A stretch of 5,943 bases of DNA from Fibrobacteraceae bacterium (GCA_021443045.1 JABUUT010000006.1:35048-40990), one strand, 5' to 3'. Shown: positions 1 through 5,943, counted from the stretch's first letter. The notes: generated from the letters alone by a model not told the origin. A program made the numbers and translations.

Positions 1-2
1 GT

Positions 3-27
3 CTATAGCGCAGCGTTCTTTCGTCTA
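3..27 (+). repeat. Outer dispersed repeat, left copy
   Basis: CTATAG (3-8), a 5-base spacer, then CGTTCTTTCGTCTA (14-27). The same two blocks occur in the same order on the minus strand at the other end of the window: CTATAG at 5943-5938, then CGTTCTACCGTCTA at 5926-5913. The second block matches at 12 of 14 positions. GTCTAT also occurs twice locally (1-6 and 23-28). It lies at the window edge and probably extends beyond it. I see no coding potential. I do not recognise the family; an intergenic dispersed repeat is the likeliest reading. Confidence 0.5.
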
Positions 28-29
28 TT

Positions 30-85
30 TATTACCAACCACAGATAACCGACTACTGATAACTGATTACCGATAACCAACCACT
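30..85 (-). repeat. Degenerate 7-bp tandem repeat array, left (8 units)
   Basis: Read on the minus strand from 85 to 30, the stretch divides into eight consecutive heptads without gaps: AGTGGTT, GGTTATC, GGTAATC, AGTTATC, AGTAGTC, GGTTATC, TGTGGTT, GGTAATA. The consensus is about RGTTATC. On the plus strand three units of 14 bases starting GATAAC (44, 58, 72) are obvious. A similar array lies in the right flank in inverted orientation. Short heptanucleotide tandem repeats are known in intergenic DNA of several bacterial groups, for example the STRR of cyanobacteria. The function is unknown. Confidence 0.7.
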
Positions 86-94
86 ATTTTTCCC

Positions 95-119
95 CAGGAT
101 TTTTCTGGTGCCCCCCATT
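95..119 (+). promoter_or_regulatory. 25-bp element upstream of the SRPBCC gene
   Basis: The element reads CAGGATTTTT, then CTGGTGCCCCC, then CATT. It matches 22 of 25 bases, without gaps, to the minus-strand stretch 5716-5692 upstream of the GH57 gene. Here it ends 31 bases before the start codon. CCAG (94-97) and CTGG (105-108) can pair around a 7-base loop. It may be an operator, part of a promoter, or the end of a dispersed repeat. Its position upstream of both lead genes favours a regulatory role, but this is inference. No good -35/-10 pair is visible between it and the start codon. Confidence 0.5.
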
Positions 120-150
120 TTTTGCCATTTTTTTATTAAATTTATGTTGT

Positions 151-648
151 ATGGTACAATTGAGTCAAACATCGTGGCAAGAGCTTTCCTTAGCAAATGT
201 TATGGAAACATTAAAGTCGCCTCCTATGACTCTTTCTGTATGCAAGAGTCCGGTTTTGCACTACACCCTACCTAGGGAGCTGGTGTCCGGTGCAGCTATC
301 AAATATTACATTTCCACAGGCATCAAGCTAATTACTTGGACAGGCCTTATCAGTTCTGTAAATGAAAATCGCATTTTGGTTCGTTTGCAGGAAGGCCCAT
401 TCCGAGGCTTTACAGCTTCTCACGAATTTGTGTCCGAAGGCAACCTCACAGCCTGCTACGACTCCATGTCTTTTCAGGGGTTTAGCGACAGAGTCTCCGA
501 AGAAATCTTTGCGAAACTCATTAACGAAACTAATATCGTTTATGCCATTTTTAGCCGCAAGGAAAGAATAGACGCTTTGCTTGCCTACGAAAGCCAAAAG
601 CAGACACGATCTTTTGAAGCCTTGAACAGTAACGAAGCAGCTGGTTAA
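151..648 (+). CDS. SRPBCC/START-like ligand-binding protein
   Basis: This 165-residue protein resembles the SRPBCC (START/Bet v1-like) fold, in particular the small cell-division-inhibitor-like group (COG4276 type). The best signature is LQEGPFRGF followed by HEF (about residues 81-93), matching the family's GPY/F-x-x-W/F and H-x-F pattern. It is preceded by a conserved W in WTGLI and followed by a C-terminal helix with an IF-x-x-R motif (about 133-137). There is no signal peptide or membrane segment, so it is probably cytoplasmic. Members bind hydrophobic ligands in a deep cavity; the ligand here is unknown. The ATG at 151 gives a normal family length. No Shine-Dalgarno sequence precedes it, and in-frame ATGs at 202 and 226 are possible but would trim the first strand or helix. 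The stop overlaps the next start by one base (TAATG), so it should be co-translated with the UbiD-type decarboxylase. The family call comes from remembered motifs, not a search. Confidence 0.65.
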   Translation: MVQLSQTSWQELSLANVMETLKSPPMTLSVCKSPVLHYTLPRELVSGAAIKYYISTGIKLITWTGLISSVNENRILVRLQEGPFRGFTASHEFVSEGNLTACYDSMSFQGFSDRVSEEIFAKLINETNIVYAIFSRKERIDALLAYESQKQTRSFEALNSNEAAG

Positions 649-2444
649 TGTACACATCCCTTAAACAAGCGTTGCTTGATTTAGAAAAGAACGGAATGTT
701 AAAGCGGGTTTACCAAGAAGTGGACCCCAATTTGGAAATGGCAGCCATTGCACAGGCAGCCTACGCCGCACAGGGCCCAGCGTTGTTGTTTGAAAAGGTT
801 AAGGGTTCACGGTTTTCTGCGGTTTGCAACCTCTTTGGTACCGAGAAGCGCACCCAATTTTTATTCCGCCACACCATAGAAAGTACCAAAACTGCGGTAC
901 AGTTTAAATCGAACCCTATAGATTTTTTTAAAACCCCCAGCCCAGCAAAAATGATACAGGCCGCCAAGGCAGGCATCAGCAGTTTGCCAAAGCGAGTAAG
1001 CGCCCATCACATGAAGCATTTTCAGGAATGCGCTCTCAGTGATTTACCTCAAATAAAATGTTGGCCTATGGACGGAGGCGCCTTTCTCACCTTGCCCCAA
1101 GTGGCTTCCCGCCCCAGTGAAAATTCAAGTATTATGGCCACCAACGTGGGCATGTACCGCATTCAAATTTCTGGGAACGACTACATTTTAAATAAAGAGT
1201 GTGGGCTGCACTACCAAATTAAGAGAGATATAGCCCGCCACCACCAAAAGGCCCTAGAAGAAAATCGCCCCCTAAAGGTAAGCATTTTTTTGGGCGGACC
1301 ACCGGCCCATACCATGGCCGCCATTATGCCTATGCCCGAAAATCTGAGCGAACTTATTTTTGCAGGCATGCTCAGCGGCCGACGATTTCGTTATTTTATC
1401 CATAATGGTTACATAGTTTCTGCCGATGCCGACTTTTGCATTTTAGGTGAAGTGGCAAAAGGCTTAAAGCCCGAAGGCCCCTTTGGAGACCATGTAGGAT
1501 ACTACTCCGGGTGCCACGATTTTCCATACCTGAAGGTGTACAAGGTTCTATGCAAAAAAGACGCCATTTATCCCTTTACGGTGGTGGGAAGGCCTCCCCA
1601 AGAAGACACTAGCTTTGGCCAGTTTATCCATCAAATAACAAAACCTATGGTTCCCGCATCACTACCAGGCGTGTGCGCCGTGCATGCAGTTGATGCCGCC
1701 GGCGTTCATCCATTGTGCCTTGCCTTAGGAAGCGAAAGTTTTAAGCCCTTCGATAAAGATCGGGAACCCATGGAGCTTTTGAAAACAGCCAACGCACTGT
1801 TGGGTTTTAACCAGGTTTCTCTAACAAAGTATTTGATGATAGCTGCCAAGGAAGACGCCCCCAACCTTGATGTAAATCATGTCGGAGCCTTTTTTGCACA
1901 CATGCTGGAACGAATCCATTTTAATAGAGACCTTCATTTTCAAACTTCTACAACGGTAGATACCCTGGATTACACAGGAAGTTCACTGAATCATGGTTCC
2001 AAGCTGGTTTTGGTTGCAGCAGGAAGCCCTTGCCGCACTTTACGAAATAATGCGGACGATTTGTTGAGCCTTAATTTGCCCAAGGGTTTTGATGGTGTAA
2101 AAGTGGTTATGGAGGGCATATTGGCTATTCAAGGTGCTGGCCTTGTTCAAAATTTAGCAATCGCTTTAGAAAATTGGGAATACCGAGAAAATTATCCATG
2201 GATCAGCATTGTAGACAAATTAAACGACATCAAAAACTTTGATGATTTTTTATGGATTACTTTTACCCGATCGGACCCTGCAAAAGATGTGTCGGGAGTA
2301 TCTCCTCAATTTTGTCACAAGCATTTTACCATAGCCTCCCCTATGATTGTGGACGCTCGAATTAAGCCCCACCACCAAAAGCCTTTAGAAAGGCCACTGG
2401 ATGTAGAAAAAAGAGCACAGCAAATTTGGGAGAGCATTCAATGA
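648..2444 (+). CDS. UbiD-family prenylated-FMN decarboxylase
   Basis: This 598-residue protein belongs to the UbiD/Fdc family. Members use prenylated FMN, made by a UbiX partner not present here, for reversible decarboxylation of aromatic or unsaturated acids. By comparison with Aspergillus Fdc1, the metal and cofactor-phosphate ligands are N166, H188 and E235. The catalytic triad is R171, E276 and D281, the last two within EGPFGDH (276-282) followed by GYYS. GGPPA (216-220) and GRPPQED (314-320) are further family motifs. All key residues are present, so it should be active. It is about 100 residues longer than E. coli UbiD; long versions occur in other bacteria and the extra length is not a frameshift. 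The substrate is uncertain. A step in quinone synthesis, such as the decarboxylation of the futalosine menaquinone route (MqnL type), is plausible, but no other pathway gene is in the window. It starts inside the stop of the SRPBCC gene and ends in an ATGA overlap with the peptidase gene. Confidence 0.88.
   Translation: MYTSLKQALLDLEKNGMLKRVYQEVDPNLEMAAIAQAAYAAQGPALLFEKVKGSRFSAVCNLFGTEKRTQFLFRHTIESTKTAVQFKSNPIDFFKTPSPAKMIQAAKAGISSLPKRVSAHHMKHFQECALSDLPQIKCWPMDGGAFLTLPQVASRPSENSSIMATNVGMYRIQISGNDYILNKECGLHYQIKRDIARHHQKALEENRPLKVSIFLGGPPAHTMAAIMPMPENLSELIFAGMLSGRRFRYFIHNGYIVSADADFCILGEVAKGLKPEGPFGDHVGYYSGCHDFPYLKVYKVLCKKDAIYPFTVVGRPPQEDTSFGQFIHQITKPMVPASLPGVCAVHAVDAAGVHPLCLALGSESFKPFDKDREPMELLKTANALLGFNQVSLTKYLMIAAKEDAPNLDVNHVGAFFAHMLERIHFNRDLHFQTSTTVDTLDYTGSSLNHGSKLVLVAAGSPCRTLRNNADDLLSLNLPKGFDGVKVVMEGILAIQGAGLVQNLAIALENWEYRENYPWISIVDKLNDIKNFDDFLWITFTRSDPAKDVSGVSPQFCHKHFTIASPMIVDARIKPHHQKPLERPLDVEKRAQQIWESIQ
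2428..2434 (+). promoter_or_regulatory. Ribosome binding site deciding the peptidase start
   Basis: GGGAGAG lies within the end of the UbiD-type gene. Its GGAG core (2429-2432) is 8 bases before the ATG at 2441. This is the only clear Shine-Dalgarno sequence before any of the four genes. It favours the ATG at 2441 over the in-frame TTG at 2426, which would precede or overlap this site. Confidence 0.7.
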
Positions 2445-4099
2445 CATTTACCTTCCGTTACTTTAAGTGTTCTCTACTATTTGTGGCCCTCCTTTTTACA
2501 GCAACTCAGCTATACGGAGCCTGCGGTACCGATCGCATCATAAAACATATTCAAGAGGTTAGAGCAAACCCTGGACTTGGACGCACCATGGTGTCCAGGC
2601 CCCCCACCAATTGCCCCGCAGAAGCCTACTACCAAAAGGTGCACAACCGCACCAGCACCCATTTTCAGGTTTTCTACACGTTGGATGGCCCTCACAAAAC
2701 AACAGAAGCCTTTGTAGACACGGCCATTTTTCACCTGGAAAAAGCCTGGACCTTCCATACCGGCATATTAGGTATGCGAACCCCTCTTGGTTTTGATTCA
2801 TCCTACCACTACAAAGAACCTGTACAAAATAATCTATACCCCGTTGAAATTATTGAAATCGACATGGTTCGAAACACCTACAACGTTTTAGGTTCCGACG
2901 GTTGTTACGGTTGTTTTGGCCTAACCCTTCCCGACTTTGACCACGGAACCGATAGAACCGAATTGGTTTTGGACAACGATTTTAGATACACCGCCGAAAG
3001 AGAACCGACTATAGACTCTGTTGAATGGGAAAAAGGCTACTGCGCCTACCCAGTATCCACCTTTGAGTTAAAAAACAAGACCCACAATTATTCCTACGCA
3101 GACAAATGGGAAAAAGCTTTACAAATTACAGCACCTCATGAATTATACCATGGTGTTCAACTTCGATATATGAACTATCTGGACTACCCCTCTTTTTGGT
3201 TTGAAGCCTCCGCCACAGGCATTGAAGAAACGGTGGCTCCAGAAGTTAATGACTATCTCTCTTACTTATCCAAAGCATTTTCTGTTTACTCTGTAGGGCA
3301 ACCCCTAGACCTTATTCAACCCTCTTATGGTGTTAGCCCCCTGTTTTTGTATCTGTATAACCATGTAGACAAAAAATTTGACAAGTCCATTTGGGAAAGT
3401 TATTCCCAAAAGAAGGGAACACCCTTTACCGATATTCTCCAAGCCTACCTGAGTAAAAAAGAACTGGACCCAGATTCTGTATTTCATGACTATGCCATTC
3501 GAGTATCCCAATCGGGCAGAAGGAGCAGCCATTTGGATTCTGCTCTTTGGATAAACATGGATCAGCCTCTATGGCCCGACATGAGCTATACAACAAAACA
3601 TAATGATCCCTTTAAGCCAGATACCACACCCTTTGCCTATAAATTTTACACCAACCAATACCCTAATTTTGAAGGCTATAAAGGAAAATCCAGTGCCATT
3701 CTCTACCAAGGAGACCAAGCCTCCATTAAGCCCGTTTCTTTTACAAACACCATTGATTCCATACGCACAATGGTGGCTAACGGCAGTGTAGATTCTATCG
3801 CCTGGATATTCAGCCGTTTAGGAAAATCCAACGCCGTACCCACACAAATTAAAGATTCAACCTTGCGGGCCTACCCCACACCTTGGAGAAAGGGCAACCT
3901 CTGTTTTACACCACTACCACAAAACAAAAAATTCCTCGAAATACGCAACCGCCGGGGTTCCTTAGTCATGGTAGAGAAATACTCGGGATTAACCCACTGC
4001 ATAGACGAGCAAAAGGTAAAAGAAAAACTAAAACCAGGCCTATACCATTTTCGCGCCGGAAACAGTGGAAAAACAAAAGAGTTGCTGATTATATACTAA
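2441..4099 (+). CDS. Exported HExxH metallopeptidase-like protein with T9SS-type C-terminal domain
   Basis: With the ATG at 2441 the product is 552 residues. Residues 1-26 form a signal peptide: F/R/Y/K-rich start, hydrophobic core SLLFVALLF, then TQLYGA. Cleavage is probably near residues 25-27; the C at 28 lacks a good lipobox. HELYH (233-237) followed by WFEASATGIEE (253-263) gives HExxH-x17-E with E255 as the likely third zinc ligand. This resembles gluzincins and the MXAN_6640-type putative metallopeptidases, which share the W-x-E-A-x-A pattern. GCYGC (154-158) may form a disulfide. The last 79 residues (474-552) resemble a T9SS sorting domain: YPTPW, then LEIRNRRG, then a PGLY turn and a final short strand ELLIIY. 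The protein is probably secreted or surface-attached. Its start overlaps the UbiD-type stop (ATGA), so it is translationally coupled, although no shared role is evident. Its stop interlocks with that of the GH57 gene. Peptidase activity and substrate are inferred. Confidence 0.75.
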   Translation: MTFTFRYFKCSLLFVALLFTATQLYGACGTDRIIKHIQEVRANPGLGRTMVSRPPTNCPAEAYYQKVHNRTSTHFQVFYTLDGPHKTTEAFVDTAIFHLEKAWTFHTGILGMRTPLGFDSSYHYKEPVQNNLYPVEIIEIDMVRNTYNVLGSDGCYGCFGLTLPDFDHGTDRTELVLDNDFRYTAEREPTIDSVEWEKGYCAYPVSTFELKNKTHNYSYADKWEKALQITAPHELYHGVQLRYMNYLDYPSFWFEASATGIEETVAPEVNDYLSYLSKAFSVYSVGQPLDLIQPSYGVSPLFLYLYNHVDKKFDKSIWESYSQKKGTPFTDILQAYLSKKELDPDSVFHDYAIRVSQSGRRSSHLDSALWINMDQPLWPDMSYTTKHNDPFKPDTTPFAYKFYTNQYPNFEGYKGKSSAILYQGDQASIKPVSFTNTIDSIRTMVANGSVDSIAWIFSRLGKSNAVPTQIKDSTLRAYPTPWRKGNLCFTPLPQNKKFLEIRNRRGSLVMVEKYSGLTHCIDEQKVKEKLKPGLYHFRAGNSGKTKELLIIY

Positions 4100-5670
4100 T
4101 CCCCAATCCAAGGGAATATGTTGTTCTTAATCTCCAGCTTTTTTAAGAGATCCGTATCGAATTTTCCCGAATTATTTAAGCCATTCATGGCATCTTGATA
4201 AAGATTGCAAACATTTTTGTAGTGCTCATTCATCCGATGGGTGGCATATTCTCCTGCTGACTTGTTGTGGATCATAAAAGCCCAGTCCGATGCCTGAAAG
4301 AGTACCATTTCCCGGGAAATTTGACACCAGAAACGCTTAGCCATTTTAGAATGCATTGCCTTTGACTTTAAATGATCTTGCATTTTACGCATTCTAAAGA
4401 ACAACGGGTACATCCAGCTTACTTCGTCGTTCATCCAAACTTCTCCAAAGCCCCCTTCGCCCCAAGAAGAAAATACAGGTGCACATTCACTTGGGGAATT
4501 AGAAATACTTTCTTCCAGGCTAGCCATGTCCAGCAAATTTGAAAAAGCCGCCCTCTCAAAAAGTTTCTCGATAAAAAGAGGGCCTTCAAACCACCAGTGG
4601 CCAAAAAGTTCCGCATCGTAGGGGCAAAGGATACAAGCCTTGTTACCCTCCATGTGGGGAATCAAGTCGTTGATGGTTGCCTCCCGGTTGGCAATAAAAA
4701 GCCGAGCATGGTCTTCTACCAAACGCAGGGCGTTCCAAGGGCGGTACACCTGCTTTTCTTCGGAGCCTGTTATTCGGTAATACTTAAGGCCCGTTTCAAT
4801 AGGAGTGGAACCCGCCATAAAGTAATCCCCTAAATATTCTGGGCTTACCTCACGGCAGGCATCCTTAAAGAATTCTCTGTACTCGGGGTGGCCCGGGTAT
4901 CCTGTTTTGCGGCTCCAAACCTCCATGGAACTACTTTGTTCACGGCCAAAACAATACAACCCTGCCGGAGTTTTTATAGGGGCAAACACTCCATATTTTG
5001 GAGATGGCTGGGCCAGCAAAACACCATGGGTTTCCACAAAAAAATACTTAAATCCAAATTCAGCTAGCAAAAAATCTAAATTGTTAAAATAGCCACATTC
5101 AGGCAGCCAAACTCCACGAGGCCTTTTACCAAAAGCTTCTTCAAATGCCCGAACCGTTATATTCAACTGCAGCCGGATAGCCTCCTCATCACTTTGGTAT
5201 GCTGGCAAAAATGGATGGGTGCCTATGCAGGTAATTAAATTCAGTTTTCCCTTTTCTTCTAAATCTTTTAAAGCGGGAATCAATTTAAATTGGCAGCGAT
5301 TCTTCCAAGTGTCCATTAAGGCCACCAAACGCCGCTTGTAAAATTCAGCCACTTCTAGTTTTGTAACATTATCTTTTAGGCGTTTAAGCTCCTTGTCTAT
5401 AAATTCATTGAGTCTATGCAAATGGCAAGTGAATTTTTGCAGAAGCATTTCATCAGAAAGCATACCCAAAAGCACCGAAGAGAAACTCAAGTTAAGGCAG
5501 CCGGGAATTCCTTTTTCTTCTAGACGATAAAGGGTTTGTACTAGGGGCAAATAGGTTTCTGCCATGGCTTCAAAAAACCAATTCTCTTCTAGGAATCGGG
5601 GGTAATCTGGCTCACGCACAAAAGGAAGATGGGCGTGGAGAAGCAAATGAAGTTTACCGGGTGCTGACAT
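4096..5670 (-). CDS. GH57 1,4-alpha-glucan branching enzyme
   Basis: This 524-residue protein matches GH57 branching enzymes (TTHA1902 of Thermus and TK1436 of Thermococcus type) over its full length. These enzymes cut alpha-1,4 links and transfer the piece to form alpha-1,6 branches in glycogen. HAHLPF (12-17) is the first family motif and W31 lies in the conserved E-x-W helix. GTHPFLP (150-156) is the second motif. E191 in WLPECGY is the expected nucleophile and D352 in CPYDAELFGHWW the expected acid/base. GYPGHPEYREF (257-267) and SWGEGG (402-407) are branching-enzyme signatures. The C-terminal helical domain (DUF1957 type) ends in the usual FPWIGD-like tail. There is no signal peptide, so it is cytoplasmic. 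The start is taken as ATG 5670, which leads into SAPGKLHLLLHAHLPF; an in-frame TTG at 5676 has no ribosome site. Some GH57 relatives mostly hydrolyse, so the branching ratio cannot be predicted. It stands alone with no other glycogen gene nearby. Confidence 0.9.
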   Translation of the reverse strand: MSAPGKLHLLLHAHLPFVREPDYPRFLEENWFFEAMAETYLPLVQTLYRLEEKGIPGCLNLSFSSVLLGMLSDEMLLQKFTCHLHRLNEFIDKELKRLKDNVTKLEVAEFYKRRLVALMDTWKNRCQFKLIPALKDLEEKGKLNLITCIGTHPFLPAYQSDEEAIRLQLNITVRAFEEAFGKRPRGVWLPECGYFNNLDFLLAEFGFKYFFVETHGVLLAQPSPKYGVFAPIKTPAGLYCFGREQSSSMEVWSRKTGYPGHPEYREFFKDACREVSPEYLGDYFMAGSTPIETGLKYYRITGSEEKQVYRPWNALRLVEDHARLFIANREATINDLIPHMEGNKACILCPYDAELFGHWWFEGPLFIEKLFERAAFSNLLDMASLEESISNSPSECAPVFSSWGEGGFGEVWMNDEVSWMYPLFFRMRKMQDHLKSKAMHSKMAKRFWCQISREMVLFQASDWAFMIHNKSAGEYATHRMNEHYKNVCNLYQDAMNGLNNSGKFDTDLLKKLEIKNNIFPWIGD

Positions 5671-5681
5671 ACGCAAGGAAA

Positions 5682-5710
5682 ATTACAAAATAATTGGGGG
5701 CACCAGTAAA
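5682..5710 (-). promoter_or_regulatory. Possible sigma70-type promoter of the GH57 gene
   Basis: On the minus strand TTTACT (5710-5705), a 17-base spacer and TGTAAT (5687-5682) match the sigma70 boxes at 4 of 6 and 5 of 6 positions. The -10 box ends 11 bases before the ATG at 5670, so transcription would begin only a few bases before the start codon. That fits the lack of a Shine-Dalgarno sequence. The boxes lie partly inside the 25-bp element. The equivalent spacing upstream of the SRPBCC gene gives GCCATT, a poor -10, so chance remains possible. Confidence 0.3.
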
Positions 5711-5716
5711 ACCCTG
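5692..5716 (-). promoter_or_regulatory. 25-bp element upstream of the GH57 gene
   Basis: Minus-strand read: CAGGGTTTTA, then CTGGTGCCCCC, then AATT. It matches 22 of 25 bases to 95-119 without gaps and keeps the same orientation relative to its gene, ending 21 bases before the ATG at 5670. Unlike the left copy, it retains only a 3-bp CAG/CTG stem, so conservation seems to follow sequence rather than a hairpin. The stretch 5717-5748 between this element and the heptad array shows nothing I can name. Confidence 0.5.
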
Positions 5717-5748
5717 TGGCAAAAGACGCTTATACATGAGCAGTCTGC

Positions 5749-5818
5749 GGTTAGCGGTAGTATATTAGTAGTTAGTAGTTAGTAAATGGTGGCTGGTGGT
5801 TGGTAAACGGTGGTTGGT
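5749..5818 (+). repeat. Degenerate 7-bp tandem repeat array, right (10 units)
   Basis: Ten consecutive heptads without any phase break: GGTTAGC, GGTAGTA, TATTAGT, AGTTAGT, AGTTAGT, AAATGGT, GGCTGGT, GGTTGGT, AAACGGT, GGTTGGT. The consensus is about RGTTRGT. The G/T-rich strand is the one opposite to the coding strand of the neighbouring gene, as in the left array. The drift from TTAGT units to TGGT units along the array suggests growth by local duplication followed by divergence. No open reading frame of note runs through it. Confidence 0.75.
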
Positions 5819-5843
5819 GTCATTCCGAACCCTCGCAAGGAAT
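5818..5843 (+). repeat. Fold-back TGTCATTCYGAAC repeat, copy A
   Basis: It begins TGTCATTCCGAAC (5818-5830), matching copy B at 12 of 13 bases. ATTCC (5822-5826) and GGAAT (5839-5843) form a 5-bp stem around a 12-base loop. A second small palindrome follows, GCAA-GCG-TTGC (5846-5856). It abuts the last heptad. It resembles the dispersed TGTCATTCTGA-type repeats common in intergenic DNA of many bacteria. Copy A looks more degenerate than copy B. Confidence 0.5.
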
Positions 5844-5865
5844 TGGCAAGCGTTGCAATATAACT

Positions 5866-5900
5866 TGTCATTCTGAACGGAATTGCCGTGAAGAATCCAG
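5866..5900 (+). repeat. Fold-back TGTCATTCYGAAC repeat, copy B
   Basis: It begins TGTCATTCTGAAC (5866-5878) and ends AAGAATCCAG, the form typical of this widespread repeat class. It can fold neatly: ATTCT (5870-5874) pairs with AGAAT (5892-5896), and ACGG (5877-5880) pairs with CCGT (5886-5889) around the loop AATTG. Between the two stems GA faces GA, which can form tandem G-A pairs in RNA. It may act as a REP-like element or a weak transcription end signal, but there is no U-tract after it. Confidence 0.55.
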
Positions 5901-5912
5901 TGAATGTCCATT

Positions 5913-5943
5913 TAGACGGTAGAACGGACCTTTGGTCCTATAG
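5913..5943 (-). repeat. Outer dispersed repeat, right copy
   Basis: Minus-strand read: CTATAG (5943-5938), an 11-base spacer, then CGTTCTACCGTCTA (5926-5913), mirroring the left edge of the window. The spacer region forms a perfect short hairpin, GGACC-TTT-GGTCC (5926-5938), which the left copy lacks. The window ends exactly within CTATAG, so the repeat is probably cut off. Confidence 0.5.

Noticed and set aside
30..85. CRISPR array
   Set aside because: The units are 7 bases, contiguous and degenerate; there are no spacers and no cas genes.
328..657. Minus-strand reading frame of 109 codons opposite the SRPBCC gene
   Set aside because: It is the shadow of a gene with a recognisable fold; its translation shows no family motif and it has no ribosome site.
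2426..2440. TTG start for the peptidase gene, adding five residues
   Set aside because: It would precede its own ribosome site; the ATG at 2441 has GGAG at correct spacing, an ATGA overlap and a normal signal peptide.
2516..2526. Lipoprotein signal at LYGAC of the exported protein
   Set aside because: A tyrosine at the -3 position does not fit the lipobox; ordinary signal peptidase I cleavage is likelier.
2510..2801. Two overlapping minus-strand frames of about 80 codons opposite the peptidase N-terminus
   Set aside because: Two frames open in the same stretch reflect base composition; the plus strand encodes a coherent exported protein.
4125..4148. TCTTAA/TTAAGA inverted repeat near the convergent junction as a terminator
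   Set aside because: The stem is weak and A/T-rich with a 12-base loop, lies inside the GH57 coding region, and lacks a following T-run.
1..5943. A transposon or cassette bounded by inverted repeats
   Set aside because: No transposase, integrase or target-site duplication is seen; the genes are ordinary metabolic genes, and the flanking repeats are degenerate and differ in internal spacing and length.

Overview
The window holds four complete protein genes in two convergent transcription units, with short non-coding flanks that mirror each other. Base composition looks moderate and A/T-leaning in the intergenic DNA. The best guess at the source is a Fibrobacterota-type or related Bacteroidota-like Gram-negative bacterium. 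The main hint is a secreted protein whose C-terminus resembles a type IX secretion (T9SS) sorting domain. This is an inference, and no marker gene is present to confirm it.

Left flank (1-150): no gene. It holds an outer repeat, a degenerate 7-bp repeat array and a 25-bp element, followed by a start codon without a Shine-Dalgarno sequence.

Plus-strand operon (151-4099): three genes without intergenic space. The first encodes a small SRPBCC/START-like ligand-binding protein. It overlaps by one base (TAATG) a long UbiD-family prenylated-FMN decarboxylase, possibly a quinone-pathway enzyme. That gene overlaps by four bases (ATGA) a gene for an exported HExxH metallopeptidase-like protein with a C-terminal sorting-type domain. 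A hydrophobic-ligand binder coupled to a UbiD decarboxylase suggests that the first protein carries the substrate or product of the second. The peptidase has no obvious link to that chemistry.

Minus-strand gene (4096-5670): a full-length GH57 1,4-alpha-glucan branching enzyme with both catalytic residues, pointing to glycogen metabolism. Its stop codon interlocks with that of the peptidase gene, so there is no intergenic space between the two units.

Right flank (5671-5943): no gene. Reading toward the GH57 gene, it carries the same modules in the same order as the left flank: outer repeat, 7-bp repeat array, 25-bp element, start codon. It also contains two fold-back copies of a TGTCATTCYGAAC repeat. 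This mirrored upstream architecture is the most unusual part of the window. The coding content belongs to known families, and I see no convincing new defence, mobile or enzymatic system.
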